From Candidatus Nitrosopolaris rasttigaisensis (GTDB lineage: Archaea; Thermoproteota; Nitrososphaeria; Nitrososphaerales; Nitrososphaeraceae): DNA of 8,323 bases. The position numbers were made by a program, and so were the translations under genes. Positions 1 through 6,081 of this stretch are shown here, piece by piece. How positions within the stretch are numbered: the stretch's first letter is position 1; each line of letters starts with the position of its first letter. Under the pieces are notes generated by a model that saw only the letters and a list, made by a program, of their open reading frames with translations, had not been told where the DNA came from and did not search any database. The stretch lies in contig CAKOFP010000348.1 of assembly GCA_933226995.1 (NCBI GenBank), positions 1 to 8,323 of the forward strand. The letters are read 5' to 3'.

Positions 1-363
1 GTGTCAGATCAAGGCAGCGAGCTCGCCTGCGGGGACATCTCTTACTCTTTGCAAGAGACGGCATTTTCGATGATTACTGAAGCAGTCGAGCGAGCGCTTT
101 CGTTTACATCAAAAAGTCAATTTTTGATCGTAGGAGGAGTAGCAGCGAATAAAAGATTAATAGGAATGCTCAAAACTGCGTGTAGAAGACAATCCACCAA
201 ATTTTATCACTGCCCTGCCGAATTTGCTGGAGATAACGGAGCACAGATCGCCTGGGCCGGTATGCTCCAATATATGGCTACGAGAAAAAATATCGAAATT
301 GAAGACGCATTGGTATACCAATCATGGCGCATCGACGAAGTAGAGGTGGCCTGGACTAGATGA
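1..363 (+). CDS. kae1: Kae1/TsaD-family KEOPS subunit, C-terminal part (cut by window edge)
   Basis: This is the C-terminal 120 codons of the universal Kae1/TsaD/OSGEP family, the catalytic KEOPS subunit that transfers threonylcarbamoyl from threonylcarbamoyl-AMP to A37 of ANN-decoding tRNAs (t6A). The visible family marks are GGVAANKRL (about residues 44-52 here) and DNGAQIAWAG (about 78-87). In this family the Asp of DNGA is a metal ligand and the Gly-rich segments belong to the ASKHA nucleotide-binding fold. The full protein is normally about 330 residues, so about 200 residues lie left of the window; the GTG at base 1 is simply an in-frame codon and not the start. The TGA at 361-363 directly abuts the stop codon of the convergent gene. 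The kinase partner Bud32 is encoded about 370 bases downstream on the same strand, so the two are separate polypeptides here and not the Kae1-Bud32 fusion seen in some euryarchaea. Confidence 0.95.
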   Translation: MSDQGSELACGDISYSLQETAFSMITEAVERALSFTSKSQFLIVGGVAANKRLIGMLKTACRRQSTKFYHCPAEFAGDNGAQIAWAGMLQYMATRKNIEIEDALVYQSWRIDEVEVAWTR

Positions 364-366
364 TCA
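364..366 (-). other. Abutting convergent stop codons (TGATCA, 361-366)
   Basis: The kae1 stop TGA (361-363) and the stop of the PH-like gene (TCA on the plus strand, 364-366) together form the palindrome TGATCA with no spacer. Any 3' untranslated RNA of either gene must therefore be antisense to the other gene's coding sequence. Confidence 0.9.
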
Positions 367-696
367 GATGGAACTCTTATGAGCTTTTATCTGTTCCTCG
401 ATAGCCTTCGCCCACTTGCGATTGCTATAGACGCCAAACTTGTATACCGCACCATTCGTAACAAGAACAAGCTTGGTTGCAATGAATCCTTCAGTTTTTA
501 CTGAGATTATTTCGTCGAGAGGAATATCCAGCACAGCTTCTTCAGTTTTTTTTGAAAGTGTTAACAAGGTTCCCTTTGTCGTCTCAAATATAATCCGTTG
601 GTTAGTTAGCATGAGTATCCCGTTCTTCAAATTATCTTCTGCACAGTCCTCATCAAGTATTCTCTTCTCGCCAGCTCTAGGCTCAACAGGACTCAT
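364..696 (-). CDS. Small PH/GRAM-like domain protein
   Basis: This 110-residue protein resembles the PH-like/GRAM fold in pattern. Residues 26-40 (GILMLTNQRIIFETT) match the 'G.L.LTNQRIIF' signature of these domains, followed by a hydrophilic turn, a strand DIPLDEIISVKTEG (about 58-71), then KLVLVTNGAVYKFGV (about 75-89) and a C-terminal amphipathic helix with a conserved-type Trp (KWAKAIEEQIKAH). There is no signal peptide or membrane segment, so it is probably cytoplasmic; PH/GRAM folds bind lipids or proteins, but no ligand can be read from the sequence. The start is ATG at 694-696, with an AT-rich TATA-like stretch at 720-731 about 29 nt upstream. It runs against the KEOPS genes on both sides: its stop touches the kae1 stop and its 5' end faces that of bud32. 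The fold call is by pattern; the function is unknown. Confidence 0.72.
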   Translation of the reverse strand: MSPVEPRAGEKRILDEDCAEDNLKNGILMLTNQRIIFETTKGTLLTLSKKTEEAVLDIPLDEIISVKTEGFIATKLVLVTNGAVYKFGVYSNRKWAKAIEEQIKAHKSSI

Positions 697-697
697 G

Positions 698-731
698 TTT
701 TTATGCTCTATGCCGTCGCTATATTACTATT
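698..731. promoter_or_regulatory. Divergent promoter region of the PH-like gene and bud32
   Basis: Two TATA-like stretches are visible. The sequence TTTTTATG at 698-705 is centred about 28 nt before the TTG at 730 and suits leaderless transcription of bud32. The sequence at 720-731, read on the minus strand as AATAGTAATATA, is centred about 29 nt before the ATG of the PH-like gene. The placements are inferred from spacing alone. Confidence 0.45.
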
Positions 732-1385
732 GCAGCATGTAGAAAAAAAACTTTAATCAAAAAGGGTGCAGAGGCTAACATTTACATCACGAATTGGTAT
801 GGAAAAAAAGCAATAACGAAAGTTAGAGCGGTAAAGTCGTACCGCCATAAATCCCTTGATACAGAAATCCGTAGGCGCCGAACCTTTCACGAAGCCCATA
901 TGCTATCAGCCGCAAAGACTGCTGGGGTCCTCTCTCCATTTGTATATTTCATAGACCCGGCGGCATGCGAAATAGTAATGGAGTTCATATCAGGAAAAAA
1001 TGCTAAAGACATAATGAACGCTGGCCTGTCACGACAGATGGGAAAATACGCGGGATTTCTTCATTCGAAGAACATTGTGCACGGAGATCTCACCACCTCC
1101 AATTTTATCGTCGGCAACAGAGTGGTACTCGTAGATTTTGGATTATCCTTTTACTCAACACGTCTTGAAGACAAAGCAGTAGATGTGAGGTTGATAAAGG
1201 AAATTTATAGCAGTGCGCACTTTGCCTTGTTTGAATCTCTTTTCGAAAACTTCTTGACTGGTTATTCGGATATAATGAGTGAAAGGGGAACGAGAAAGGT
1301 CTTGGAAAAAGTTTCGGATATTGAAGGACGTGGCAGATATGCGCCTCACGTAGACGAGCCGAACAAATCTAAACACATGCTCTAA
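730..1385 (+). CDS. bud32: Bud32/PRPK-family KEOPS kinase-like ATPase (5' end frame-disrupted as sequenced)
   Basis: This is the Bud32/TP53RK family, the small RIO-like kinase/ATPase of KEOPS that binds Kae1 and supports t6A37 formation. The N-lobe LIKKGAEANIY is encoded from 753, the catalytic Lys is in AITKVR (codon 819), the catalytic loop HGDLTTSN starts at 1080, and DFG is at 1134-1142. Near the end, GRGRYA matches the Arg-rich Bud32 tail, here extended by about 14 residues. The first in-frame ATG (900) would delete the N-lobe and catalytic Lys, so it cannot be the true start. The conserved frame is open back to 681 but has no ATG, GTG or TTG before 900. A TTG at 730 in another frame reads MQHVEKK into the A8 run at 743-750; one extra A there would join it to TLIKKGAEAN. 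I therefore give 730 as the probable start, with a one-base indel or slippage site. The usual size of about 210-220 residues is then restored. Confidence 0.88.
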
Positions 1386-1395
1386 ACGAAAAACC

Positions 1396-1429
1396 AATCT
1401 AGACAGAATTTGATAAGTCTGTCTAGATT
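1396..1429. terminator. Perfect 12-bp inverted repeat between convergent genes
   Basis: AATCTAGACAGA (1396-1407) is exactly complementary to TCTGTCTAGATT (1418-1429), with a 10-base loop. It lies 10 bases after the bud32 stop and 12 bases before the stop of the convergent zinc-finger gene, so it can form a hairpin at the 3' end of both transcripts. Archaeal termination usually relies on T-runs, which are absent here, so this may instead be a transcript-end stabiliser or a protein site. Confidence 0.55.
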
Positions 1430-1441
1430 CGCGAATTCCAG

Positions 1442-1663
1442 TCAGAAATAGTGCCTCCGATTCTCATTTATGGCTTCTTGCGACTTTGCAATCTCTTTCT
1501 CCTGATCAGAAGAGGCGTGTAATTTTCCGAGAGATTCCTTCTCTAGATGCTGCTTCCTATCTTCGTCAGTGGTAAAAATAGCCCCGCATACAAAACATTG
1601 AAAATCCGATGCGATAGTTGGAGTGCTCGTTTTAAGGTGACTACGATTATCTTCGGTTGACAA
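1442..1663 (-). CDS. Small C2H2-type zinc-finger protein
   Basis: This 73-residue protein has a single C2H2-like zinc finger at residues 21-49: C23 and C26 in FQCFVCGAIF, then H39 and H49, giving C-x2-C-x12-H-x9-H. The final spacing is longer than the classical x3-5, so the fourth ligand is less sure. The finger is followed by a charged, probably helical tail. Small single-finger proteins of this kind are common in Nitrososphaerota and are generally presumed to bind nucleic acid or protein; no target can be named. The start is TTG at 1661-1663, supported by a TATA-like ATATAAA at 1686-1692 centred 26 nt upstream and by the lack of any in-frame ATG, which points to a leaderless mRNA. It converges on bud32 across a hairpin and diverges from the XTP pyrophosphatase gene. 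Confidence 0.75.
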   Translation of the reverse strand: MSTEDNRSHLKTSTPTIASDFQCFVCGAIFTTDEDRKQHLEKESLGKLHASSDQEKEIAKSQEAINENRRHYF

Positions 1664-1685
1664 TATATAAGGTACGACTCATTGG

Positions 1686-1777
1686 ATATAAAATTTTATC
1701 ATTTGTCCGCATTGCATTTCATTGGCCACCTCTGATTTCCTTCATGTCTACACCCTGTCACTTTGAACTTTTTATTT
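1686..1777. promoter_or_regulatory. Divergent TATA-like boxes for zinc-finger and XTPase genes
   Basis: The minus-strand box (plus-strand ATATAAA, 1686-1692) is centred 26 nt from the TTG of the zinc-finger gene. The plus-strand box TTTTTATTT (1769-1777) is centred 27 nt from the ATG at 1800. Both spacings fit leaderless archaeal promoters, and neither start has a Shine-Dalgarno sequence. Confidence 0.55.
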
Positions 1778-1799
1778 CGGCTTTCATATTTGTAAAATA

Positions 1800-2348
1800 A
1801 TGTGTTCGCTGTATTTCCTGAGCACCAATACTAATAAGTACATTGAAATCCATCCGATCCTGTATAAGTACAAAATAGCTGTTAAATTTTTGAATCTGAA
1901 GTTAACGGAAATTCAAGGAGAGTCCGTTAGCCAAATTGCAGCAGAAAAATCCAAAGATGCCTTTAAATTAATATCCAAACCAGTTATTGTTGAGGACGAC
2001 GGGCTTTTAATTCATGGGTTAAATGGTTTCCCAGGCTCCTATTCGTCTTTTGTTTTTAAAACTATCGGCATTAGTGGAATTTTAAAACTGCTGTCCCATT
2101 CAAAAGATAGATCCGCCTCTTTTGTCTCAGTTTTTGTGTATTATGACGGCAATAAGCTCCGACGTTTTCTTGGTAAAACCGACGGCAAGATCTCTTCTAA
2201 AGTTGCCGGTCCAGGCTGGGGCTACGATCCGATTTTCATCCCAACCGGATCTGAATTGAGTTTTGGACAGTTAAAGGACAAAAAAATTAGACTTTCTCAC
2301 CGCACAAAAGCAGTTACTGCCTTTGCAAAATGGTACACTCGTAGCTAA
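1800..2348 (+). CDS. XTP/dITP (non-canonical purine NTP) pyrophosphatase, Ham1/RdgB family
   Basis: This enzyme hydrolyses XTP, ITP and dITP to the monophosphate plus pyrophosphate, keeping deaminated purines out of DNA and RNA; it is cytosolic and Mg-dependent. At 182 residues it is a normal archaeal Ham1 length. The motifs appear in the expected order: STNTNKY (8-14, the S-x-N-x-x-K substrate loop), VEDDGL (64-69, acidic metal site), FPGSYSS (77-83), GWGYDPIF (139-146, base-recognition loop) and SHRTKA (166-171). The start is ATG at 1800, supported by a TATA-like box at 1769-1777 and no leader. The TAA is at 2346-2348. It is divergent from the zinc-finger gene, and no same-strand gene of normal size follows within 3 kb. 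Family assignment is firm; exact substrate preference is from family knowledge. Confidence 0.93.
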   Translation: MCSLYFLSTNTNKYIEIHPILYKYKIAVKFLNLKLTEIQGESVSQIAAEKSKDAFKLISKPVIVEDDGLLIHGLNGFPGSYSSFVFKTIGISGILKLLSHSKDRSASFVSVFVYYDGNKLRRFLGKTDGKISSKVAGPGWGYDPIFIPTGSELSFGQLKDKKIRLSHRTKAVTAFAKWYTRS

Positions 2349-2507
2349 CTTGGAGTCAGAATGCCTCAGCGTGGGCGTCATAACAAAGATTCGAAGTGGT
2401 ATAACAATATCGACGCGAGTGGTCTCTCGTTCGCTATCTCCTACTAGTTAACCTTAGCTGCCGATGTTGTTATTTCTACTGCTATGATGCCAGCGACCGT
2501 CTCATAT
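2349..2507. other. Intergenic stretch between XTPase gene and PKD remnant
   Basis: Apart from the 28-codon candidate ORF, I see no motif, RNA gene, repeat or promoter here. A plus-strand reading frame open from 2448 to 2656 lies largely antisense to the PKD remnant and looks like its shadow. Confidence 0.5.
2361..2447 (+). CDS. Possible 28-codon small ORF behind the XTPase gene
   Basis: An ATG at 2361 opens a 28-residue basic ORF (MPQRGRHNKDSKWYNNIDAS followed by 8 more residues) ending at TAG 2445-2447. It begins 12 bases after the XTPase stop and is preceded by GGAG (2352-2355) with a 5-base spacer, a plausible Shine-Dalgarno site for an internal operon gene. I recognise no family. An ORF this short can arise by chance, and its neighbourhood is decaying sequence, so this is only a candidate. 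Confidence 0.2.
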   Translation: MPQRGRHNKDSKWYNNIDASGLSFAISY

Positions 2508-2828
2508 TTATGGGGGAAGATTCTTTACAAGAACTCTTACCCTGCCGATATCACTTCCGCCATGGCTATCAGTGACAGTCAGTGGAATGCAAGTGTAATT
2601 TCAGAAGCAACGTTAGGAACAGTAAAACTCCCAAACTGGCGGACTGGCTTCCCCTAAAGTAAATGCAGGGCTGCCACTGATTTGCGTCCAGTGGTAGCTT
2701 GTGGAATCTCCGTCCTGGTCGTTGCTCAAGTTAACGACTAAAGCGACGGTCGAATTAGCAAGCGATAGGGGGATAATTTTGAACCAGCGGTTGTGCTCCG
2801 TTATTTGCCTGTGAGGTAAGCCGTGAAT
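2508..2828 (-). pseudogene. Decayed PKD domain, former C-terminal part of the surface-protein gene
   Basis: Read on the minus strand, this stretch encodes a clear PKD-type domain in broken pieces. The first piece is a linker (NNGAQPLVQNYPPIA) in a shifted frame. After an apparent deletion of about 25 nt comes STVALVVNLSNDQDGD, then SYHWTQISGS and SPPVWE in the frame of the upstream gene. An extra T in a T4 run shifts to FTVPNVASEITLAFH, and a lost base returns to LTVTDSHGGSDIGRVRVLVK, ending at TAA 2508-2510. The pieces align in order with the intact PKD domain of the neighbouring gene (PVWQFTAP versus PVWEFTVP; LTVTDNLG versus LTVTDSHG). The gene at 2829-4391 therefore once ran about 320 bases further and carried two PKD domains. 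At least three lesions are needed, so decay is more likely than a single sequencing error. Confidence 0.75.
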
Positions 2829-4391
2829 TTATTGGGGAGTCAAAGCCTGTGGGATCGGTGGAATCAAAGGTGGTGGGATCGGTGGAATCAAAGGCCGCGG
2901 CGCTGTGCCATTGTTAGTAGGTATATTAACAATGTTCGAACCGCTATTCTGGTTAATCGGTGGGATATTTGCACTGGTGGATGGTGACTTAATAACCTGA
3001 GTCCGAATTGGAGCATTAAATGTCGAACCCGGTTTGTCGAGGATGTTTACGGTGTCGGTCCCTGTCTGTCCCAAGTTATCGGTAACGGTCAATCGAAATC
3101 GCAAGAGTGTATCTGCTGAAACGATAGGAGCAGTAAACTGCCACACCGGTGTGTTCACTCCACTTAAAGTAATTTTAGCGTTGGTCGGCATCTGATTCCA
3201 GGAATATGATAGAATTATGCCACTAGGCGCTGTGCTACCTGAGCCATTGAGAATCACCGTTGATCCTGAAGTAACAACTTGAGCGGACCCGGCGTTGGCA
3301 ATGGGTGGACGTTGAAAAGACTGCGGGTTATTGTTGGATCTTGAAGGCTCAGACGGAAACGACGTCGTGCTTTTTAACGAAGACGAGGGTGATGCAAAAA
3401 AGAACGGCGCAGATATGTTGGAGTGTTGCTCCTGGTTTGTGACGGTAGTATTCGCTACTGATGCTGCTGCAGTCGAGGGCGGAATTGATACCCTGCCTAC
3501 TGTACCGTTAGTTGATGTAGGAATTGATACTTTACCTAATGTACCGTTGGTTGATGTAGAGAATCCGGTACTGTTAGAAGCTGTGTTGTTAGAAGCTGTG
3601 TTGTTAGTCGTTGTTGTGGCTGTTTTCTCTAGATGGCGATTTGTAGTATGTGCTTCAGCAGAAACGGTGGCAAGGATACCACTTTTTCCAGTTGTCGCTG
3701 TGGCATGATGAGGATGATGTTTTTCAGATTGCGCCGTCGTCGAATTTGTATCGGACTGTGTCGCTGCCTGCTGCTGGGTCCCAACCAGTATACCTGTCTT
3801 CGCCAGTATACCGTTGACAGTAAGTGTGCTCGGTAATTGCCCCGTAGGCTGTGACGCCATAGATGTTGTCGTGACATTTTGTTTGGCCGGCGGAGGCGTT
3901 GCTTTTCCTGGTTCATTTTTGGTTTGGTTCGCGACAGTGGATTTGGATGTGTTAACAGCCGATTGTTTGGACGAAGAGGTCACTCCTGTTATGTTTACGC
4001 TATAAAATTTTGTGGCATTCATGGAATTATCATGACAAGATAGTTTAGCAGTGAGTTTGTTTGGGCCTTGCTTGATAATCGTATAGTGAGGTGTAAGGGT
4101 GTAATTCCACGAGGAATAATCAGCTACGCCCCCGTGGGCCGCCACTGCCTTTTGGTATGGCTTTACGTCATTAACAATAAGTGATACTTGACAACTCATT
4201 GTTGAATTATAAGCGGATGTACCCGTGATTGGAAAATTTTTAATGTCAACTGGAATTTGTTGTCCCTTAGCGGGCGAAGTGATTTTAATACCTATAGTTT
4301 TTGCTGACTGAGCATAAGTTGAATTGCCAGAAATGGTGAATAAAAGCAGAATAGCAAACGAGAGCGACAACAGTAATTTTTCCAGCTTCAA
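2829..4391 (-). CDS. Secreted, sequon-rich cell-surface protein with one intact PKD domain
   Basis: A 520-residue exported protein. Residues 1-28 form a Sec signal peptide (KLEK, then a Leu-rich core, cleavage probably after TYA). Residues 30-135 form a beta-rich Ig-like domain (from KTIGIKITSPAKGQQIP to VNITG) of a type I associate with Nitrososphaerota surface proteins. Residues about 136-360 are Ser/Thr/Asn-rich with many N-x-S/T sequons, suggesting a heavily N-glycosylated stalk, and include two copies of a 13-residue repeat (STNGTLGKVSIPT, STNGTVGRVSIPP). A PKD domain spans about 361-454 (RPPIANAGS, YSWNQ, LRFRLTVTDNLG, DTVNIL). The tail is Pro-rich with an 8-residue repeat PPLIPPIP. There is no C-terminal membrane anchor. 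The start is TTG at 4391, directly preceded by an in-frame TAA, with a TATA-like box at 4418-4429. The gene appears truncated: a decayed second PKD domain follows its stop. Probable role is adhesion or cell envelope; the partner is unknown. Confidence 0.85.
   Translation of the reverse strand: MKLEKLLLSLSFAILLLFTISGNSTYAQSAKTIGIKITSPAKGQQIPVDIKNFPITGTSAYNSTMSCQVSLIVNDVKPYQKAVAAHGGVADYSSWNYTLTPHYTIIKQGPNKLTAKLSCHDNSMNATKFYSVNITGVTSSSKQSAVNTSKSTVANQTKNEPGKATPPPAKQNVTTTSMASQPTGQLPSTLTVNGILAKTGILVGTQQQAATQSDTNSTTAQSEKHHPHHATATTGKSGILATVSAEAHTTNRHLEKTATTTTNNTASNNTASNSTGFSTSTNGTLGKVSIPTSTNGTVGRVSIPPSTAAASVANTTVTNQEQHSNISAPFFFASPSSSLKSTTSFPSEPSRSNNNPQSFQRPPIANAGSAQVVTSGSTVILNGSGSTAPSGIILSYSWNQMPTNAKITLSGVNTPVWQFTAPIVSADTLLRFRLTVTDNLGQTGTDTVNILDKPGSTFNAPIRTQVIKSPSTSANIPPINQNSGSNIVNIPTNNGTAPRPLIPPIPPPLIPPIPQALTPQ
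2849..2894. repeat. Two copies of a 22-bp direct repeat, period 24
   Basis: A 22-base unit starting GTGGGATCGG at 2849-2870 is repeated perfectly at 2873-2894. It encodes the Pro-rich octapeptide repeat at the C-terminus of the surface protein, just before its stop codon and the decayed PKD domain. Such a repeat is prone to slippage. Confidence 0.85.
3481..3558. repeat. Two tandem 39-bp units in the surface-protein stalk
   Basis: Units 3481-3519 and 3520-3558 share most bases (for example GGAATTGATA at the start and TTGATGTA at the end) and encode the 13-residue repeat STNGT(L/V)G(K/R)VSIP. The differences are mostly silent or conservative, so the duplication is old enough to have diverged under selection on the protein. 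Confidence 0.85.
3568..3607. repeat. Short 15-bp tandem repeat (Asn-Thr-rich stalk)
   Basis: A 15-base unit GTTAGAAGCTGTGTT occurs twice in tandem within this stretch and then continues partially as GTTAGTCG. On the coding strand it encodes the ASN(N/S)T repeats, which are packed with glycosylation sequons. Confidence 0.75.
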
Positions 4392-4958
4392 TTATGCAAA
4401 CGTCTCTAGAGATCTGACTATAAAAATATGGGTTTGAAAAATTTTGGCCAAGTGTAAACTATTTGAGCGTGGAGCGATTAAAACATAGATTGTAGCCCGC
4501 CTAAGTCTAAAAACAGTACGGCGCCGGGATTTCGGATACTGCAGGCTAACTCAAAGATGGCCTGCGTCTTGAGCAGAGAACCTTCCGCATTAAGATATTC
4601 ACAAGCACCGATCAAGGTATACATACGAACTATCAAAGTCATGCCGGTCAGCAAACATATCGGCAATTGGGGGACATATTCACTGCTTATACTATTGCCG
4701 GAGTGGTTCTCCTTTCGTTGACGACTTTGTACAGATAAGGCGCTTCAAAGAGAGCCTCTGAATTCGGTCCTTTCTTCTGTCGATTTGATATACCGTATAC
4801 CTGTCGTCTCCTTTCTTTGATGCAATTGACCGTATACCTGTTCCGATCCTCGCATCTCTTGATTGTTCCATTGTGGCCCTATCATAATCCTCTTTATTTT
4901 TTTGCAACGCTGTGGTCGTCTACCTAGTTAACTCCGCATCAAAGAAGCGTGGACCCCT
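4392..4958. other. 567-base stretch without a convincing gene
   Basis: Two minus-strand reading frames, 4478-4666 (62 codons) and 4692-4907 (71 codons, TTG start, very charged), cover most of this stretch. I recognise neither, and neither has a clear promoter or ribosome site. Within the second, fragments such as QVYGISNRQKKGPNSEALFE and LYKVVNE in a different minus-strand frame look at least as protein-like, which would fit a decayed gene with frameshifts. ACCGTATACCTGT occurs twice, at 4792-4804 and 4829-4841; the 37-base period is not a multiple of three. The left end holds the promoter of the surface-protein gene. No tRNA, hairpin terminator or mobile-element end was seen. Confidence 0.45.
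4418..4429 (-). promoter_or_regulatory. TATA-like box of the surface-protein gene
   Basis: On the minus strand this reads ATATTTTTATAG, centred about 32 nt before the TTG start at 4391, allowing a leader of only a few bases. No Shine-Dalgarno sequence precedes the TTG. Confidence 0.5.
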
Positions 4959-5993
4959 CTACGCGTTAATCAAGTATTCCTTGATCCATCTGTCAGTGTA
5001 GCGCCTCAAGTTTTGTAGCACCACGATTCTCGATATTTCACTCTCATCCATGATTGAATAGCCTTGCAGCTTAGAACACATCTGCTCGGAAAAGGACCTA
5101 ATTTCCTTCATTTCAAGCATATTCTCCGCCTCAAGTCGCTGTGTAGACATACCAATATGCATATAGGATTTCAATTCGATAAAGTGTGGGTTACCCTGCT
5201 GCATCATTTCGGCGAATTCGTCAACAAATTTCATAGCGTCATTATATTGTCTGATAATTGTCATTCGGAGTACTGTTCTTGTATTTGCAGTTGAGAGAAA
5301 TCTTAGACTTTTCCACCATCTTTCCCATGCGTCTCGATGACGGGGACGGTTCACGAGGTAAAACATTTTCTTGTTCGAAGCATTCGTGGATAAATATATC
5401 TGAGTAGGGAGCGAATCCTCATCTGCCAGCCTCTGAAGCATTTCCGGCTCCTGACCATTGGTTACCAGAAAAATCGATTTAGTTGCAGGCAATCTTCTAA
5501 GGTATTTAATCAATTGAGGTAGTTTGGGATACATTGTAGGTTCCCCGGACAACGATATTGCATAATGTGCAGGAAAAAGCGACTCGTCGAGCTTTTTCCT
5601 GTCATTTTTTTCATGACCGTAAAACCCGTTGATCAATTTTTTCCGTTCAGCCATTAAATGTTCAACAATAACATCGGGTTCGTCAACCAATTCCGGCGGC
5701 ATTTGAAGTGTATCGTAGAATTCAGTCGGACGCCAACAATACACGCATCGATTCTCACAATTCATGGCAGTAGGAGTCATTTCCATGCATCTGTGGGTCG
5801 AGATGCCGTAGAATTTGTGCTTATAACAGTTACCTGCATTTGCAAAAGATTTTTTCGTCCAGTGACATAACTCGACTGCCGAATGGTTGTATACCCCGTA
5901 TTTTGCCTTTTGCAGCCTCGATTTCACCGCGGGACTAATTTGTATGAGGTTATCTTGAGTCAGGTGTGAAACGTGTTCGTCCGAGCAGCTCAT
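4959..5993 (-). CDS. taw1: tRNA 4-demethylwyosine synthase (Taw1, archaeal TYW1), radical SAM
   Basis: Taw1 is a radical-SAM enzyme that condenses pyruvate carbons with N1-methylguanosine-37 of tRNA-Phe to form the tricyclic 4-demethylwyosine core of wyosine bases. The radical-SAM triad is C79-x3-C83-x2-C86 in CENRCVYCW, within the family signature GISTHRCMEMTPTAMNCENR. The second iron-sulfur cluster of archaeal TYW1 is also represented by C43, C56 and C69; the spacings 13, 13, 10, 4, 3 over the six cysteines equal those of the Methanocaldococcus jannaschii enzyme as I recall it. SLSGEPTMYPKLPQL (about 148-162) is the radical-SAM Gly-Glu-Pro motif, and STNASNKKMF follows. Its 344 residues are typical, with no flavodoxin domain, as expected in archaea. 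The start is ATG at 5991-5993, with a TATA-like TTTAAATT (minus strand, 6017-6024) 27-28 nt upstream, so probably leaderless. The trm5-type partner that makes m1G37 is not in the window. Confidence 0.95.
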   Translation of the reverse strand: MSCSDEHVSHLTQDNLIQISPAVKSRLQKAKYGVYNHSAVELCHWTKKSFANAGNCYKHKFYGISTHRCMEMTPTAMNCENRCVYCWRPTEFYDTLQMPPELVDEPDVIVEHLMAERKKLINGFYGHEKNDRKKLDESLFPAHYAISLSGEPTMYPKLPQLIKYLRRLPATKSIFLVTNGQEPEMLQRLADEDSLPTQIYLSTNASNKKMFYLVNRPRHRDAWERWWKSLRFLSTANTRTVLRMTIIRQYNDAMKFVDEFAEMMQQGNPHFIELKSYMHIGMSTQRLEAENMLEMKEIRSFSEQMCSKLQGYSIMDESEISRIVVLQNLRRYTDRWIKEYLINA

Positions 5994-6016
5994 CTAATTT
6001 TCTTCAAAAGGAAATG

Positions 6017-6024
6017 AATTTAAA
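6017..6024 (-). promoter_or_regulatory. TATA-like box of taw1
   Basis: The minus strand reads TTTAAATT, centred 27-28 nt before the taw1 ATG. This matches the box-to-start distance of leaderless archaeal genes. Confidence 0.55.
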
Positions 6025-6081
6025 GCTTCCATTAGCACCACGACTATCTTGTTAGCTGGTTATTCAAAAGATAATTTTCCC

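Noticed and set aside
440..742. 100-codon plus-strand ORF over the PH-like gene
   Set aside because: Opposite strand of a better-supported gene, Ser-rich composition typical of an antisense frame, and it runs across the promoter region.
900..902. ATG as the start of bud32
   Set aside because: It would remove the conserved LIKKGAEAN segment and the catalytic Lys, which are plainly encoded upstream in the same frame.
1155..1397. 80-codon minus-strand ORF
   Set aside because: Antisense to the bud32 catalytic loop and DFG motif.
2361..2447. Resemblance of the 28-codon ORF's basic start to a ribosomal protein N-terminus (S15 was considered from gene-order memory)
   Set aside because: The residues do not match the S15 N-terminus I know, and the frame stops after 28 codons.
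3331..3708. 125-codon plus-strand ORF
   Set aside because: Antisense shadow of the repeat-rich stalk of the surface protein; its Val/Leu repeats are the reverse reading of Asn/Thr codons, with no promoter.
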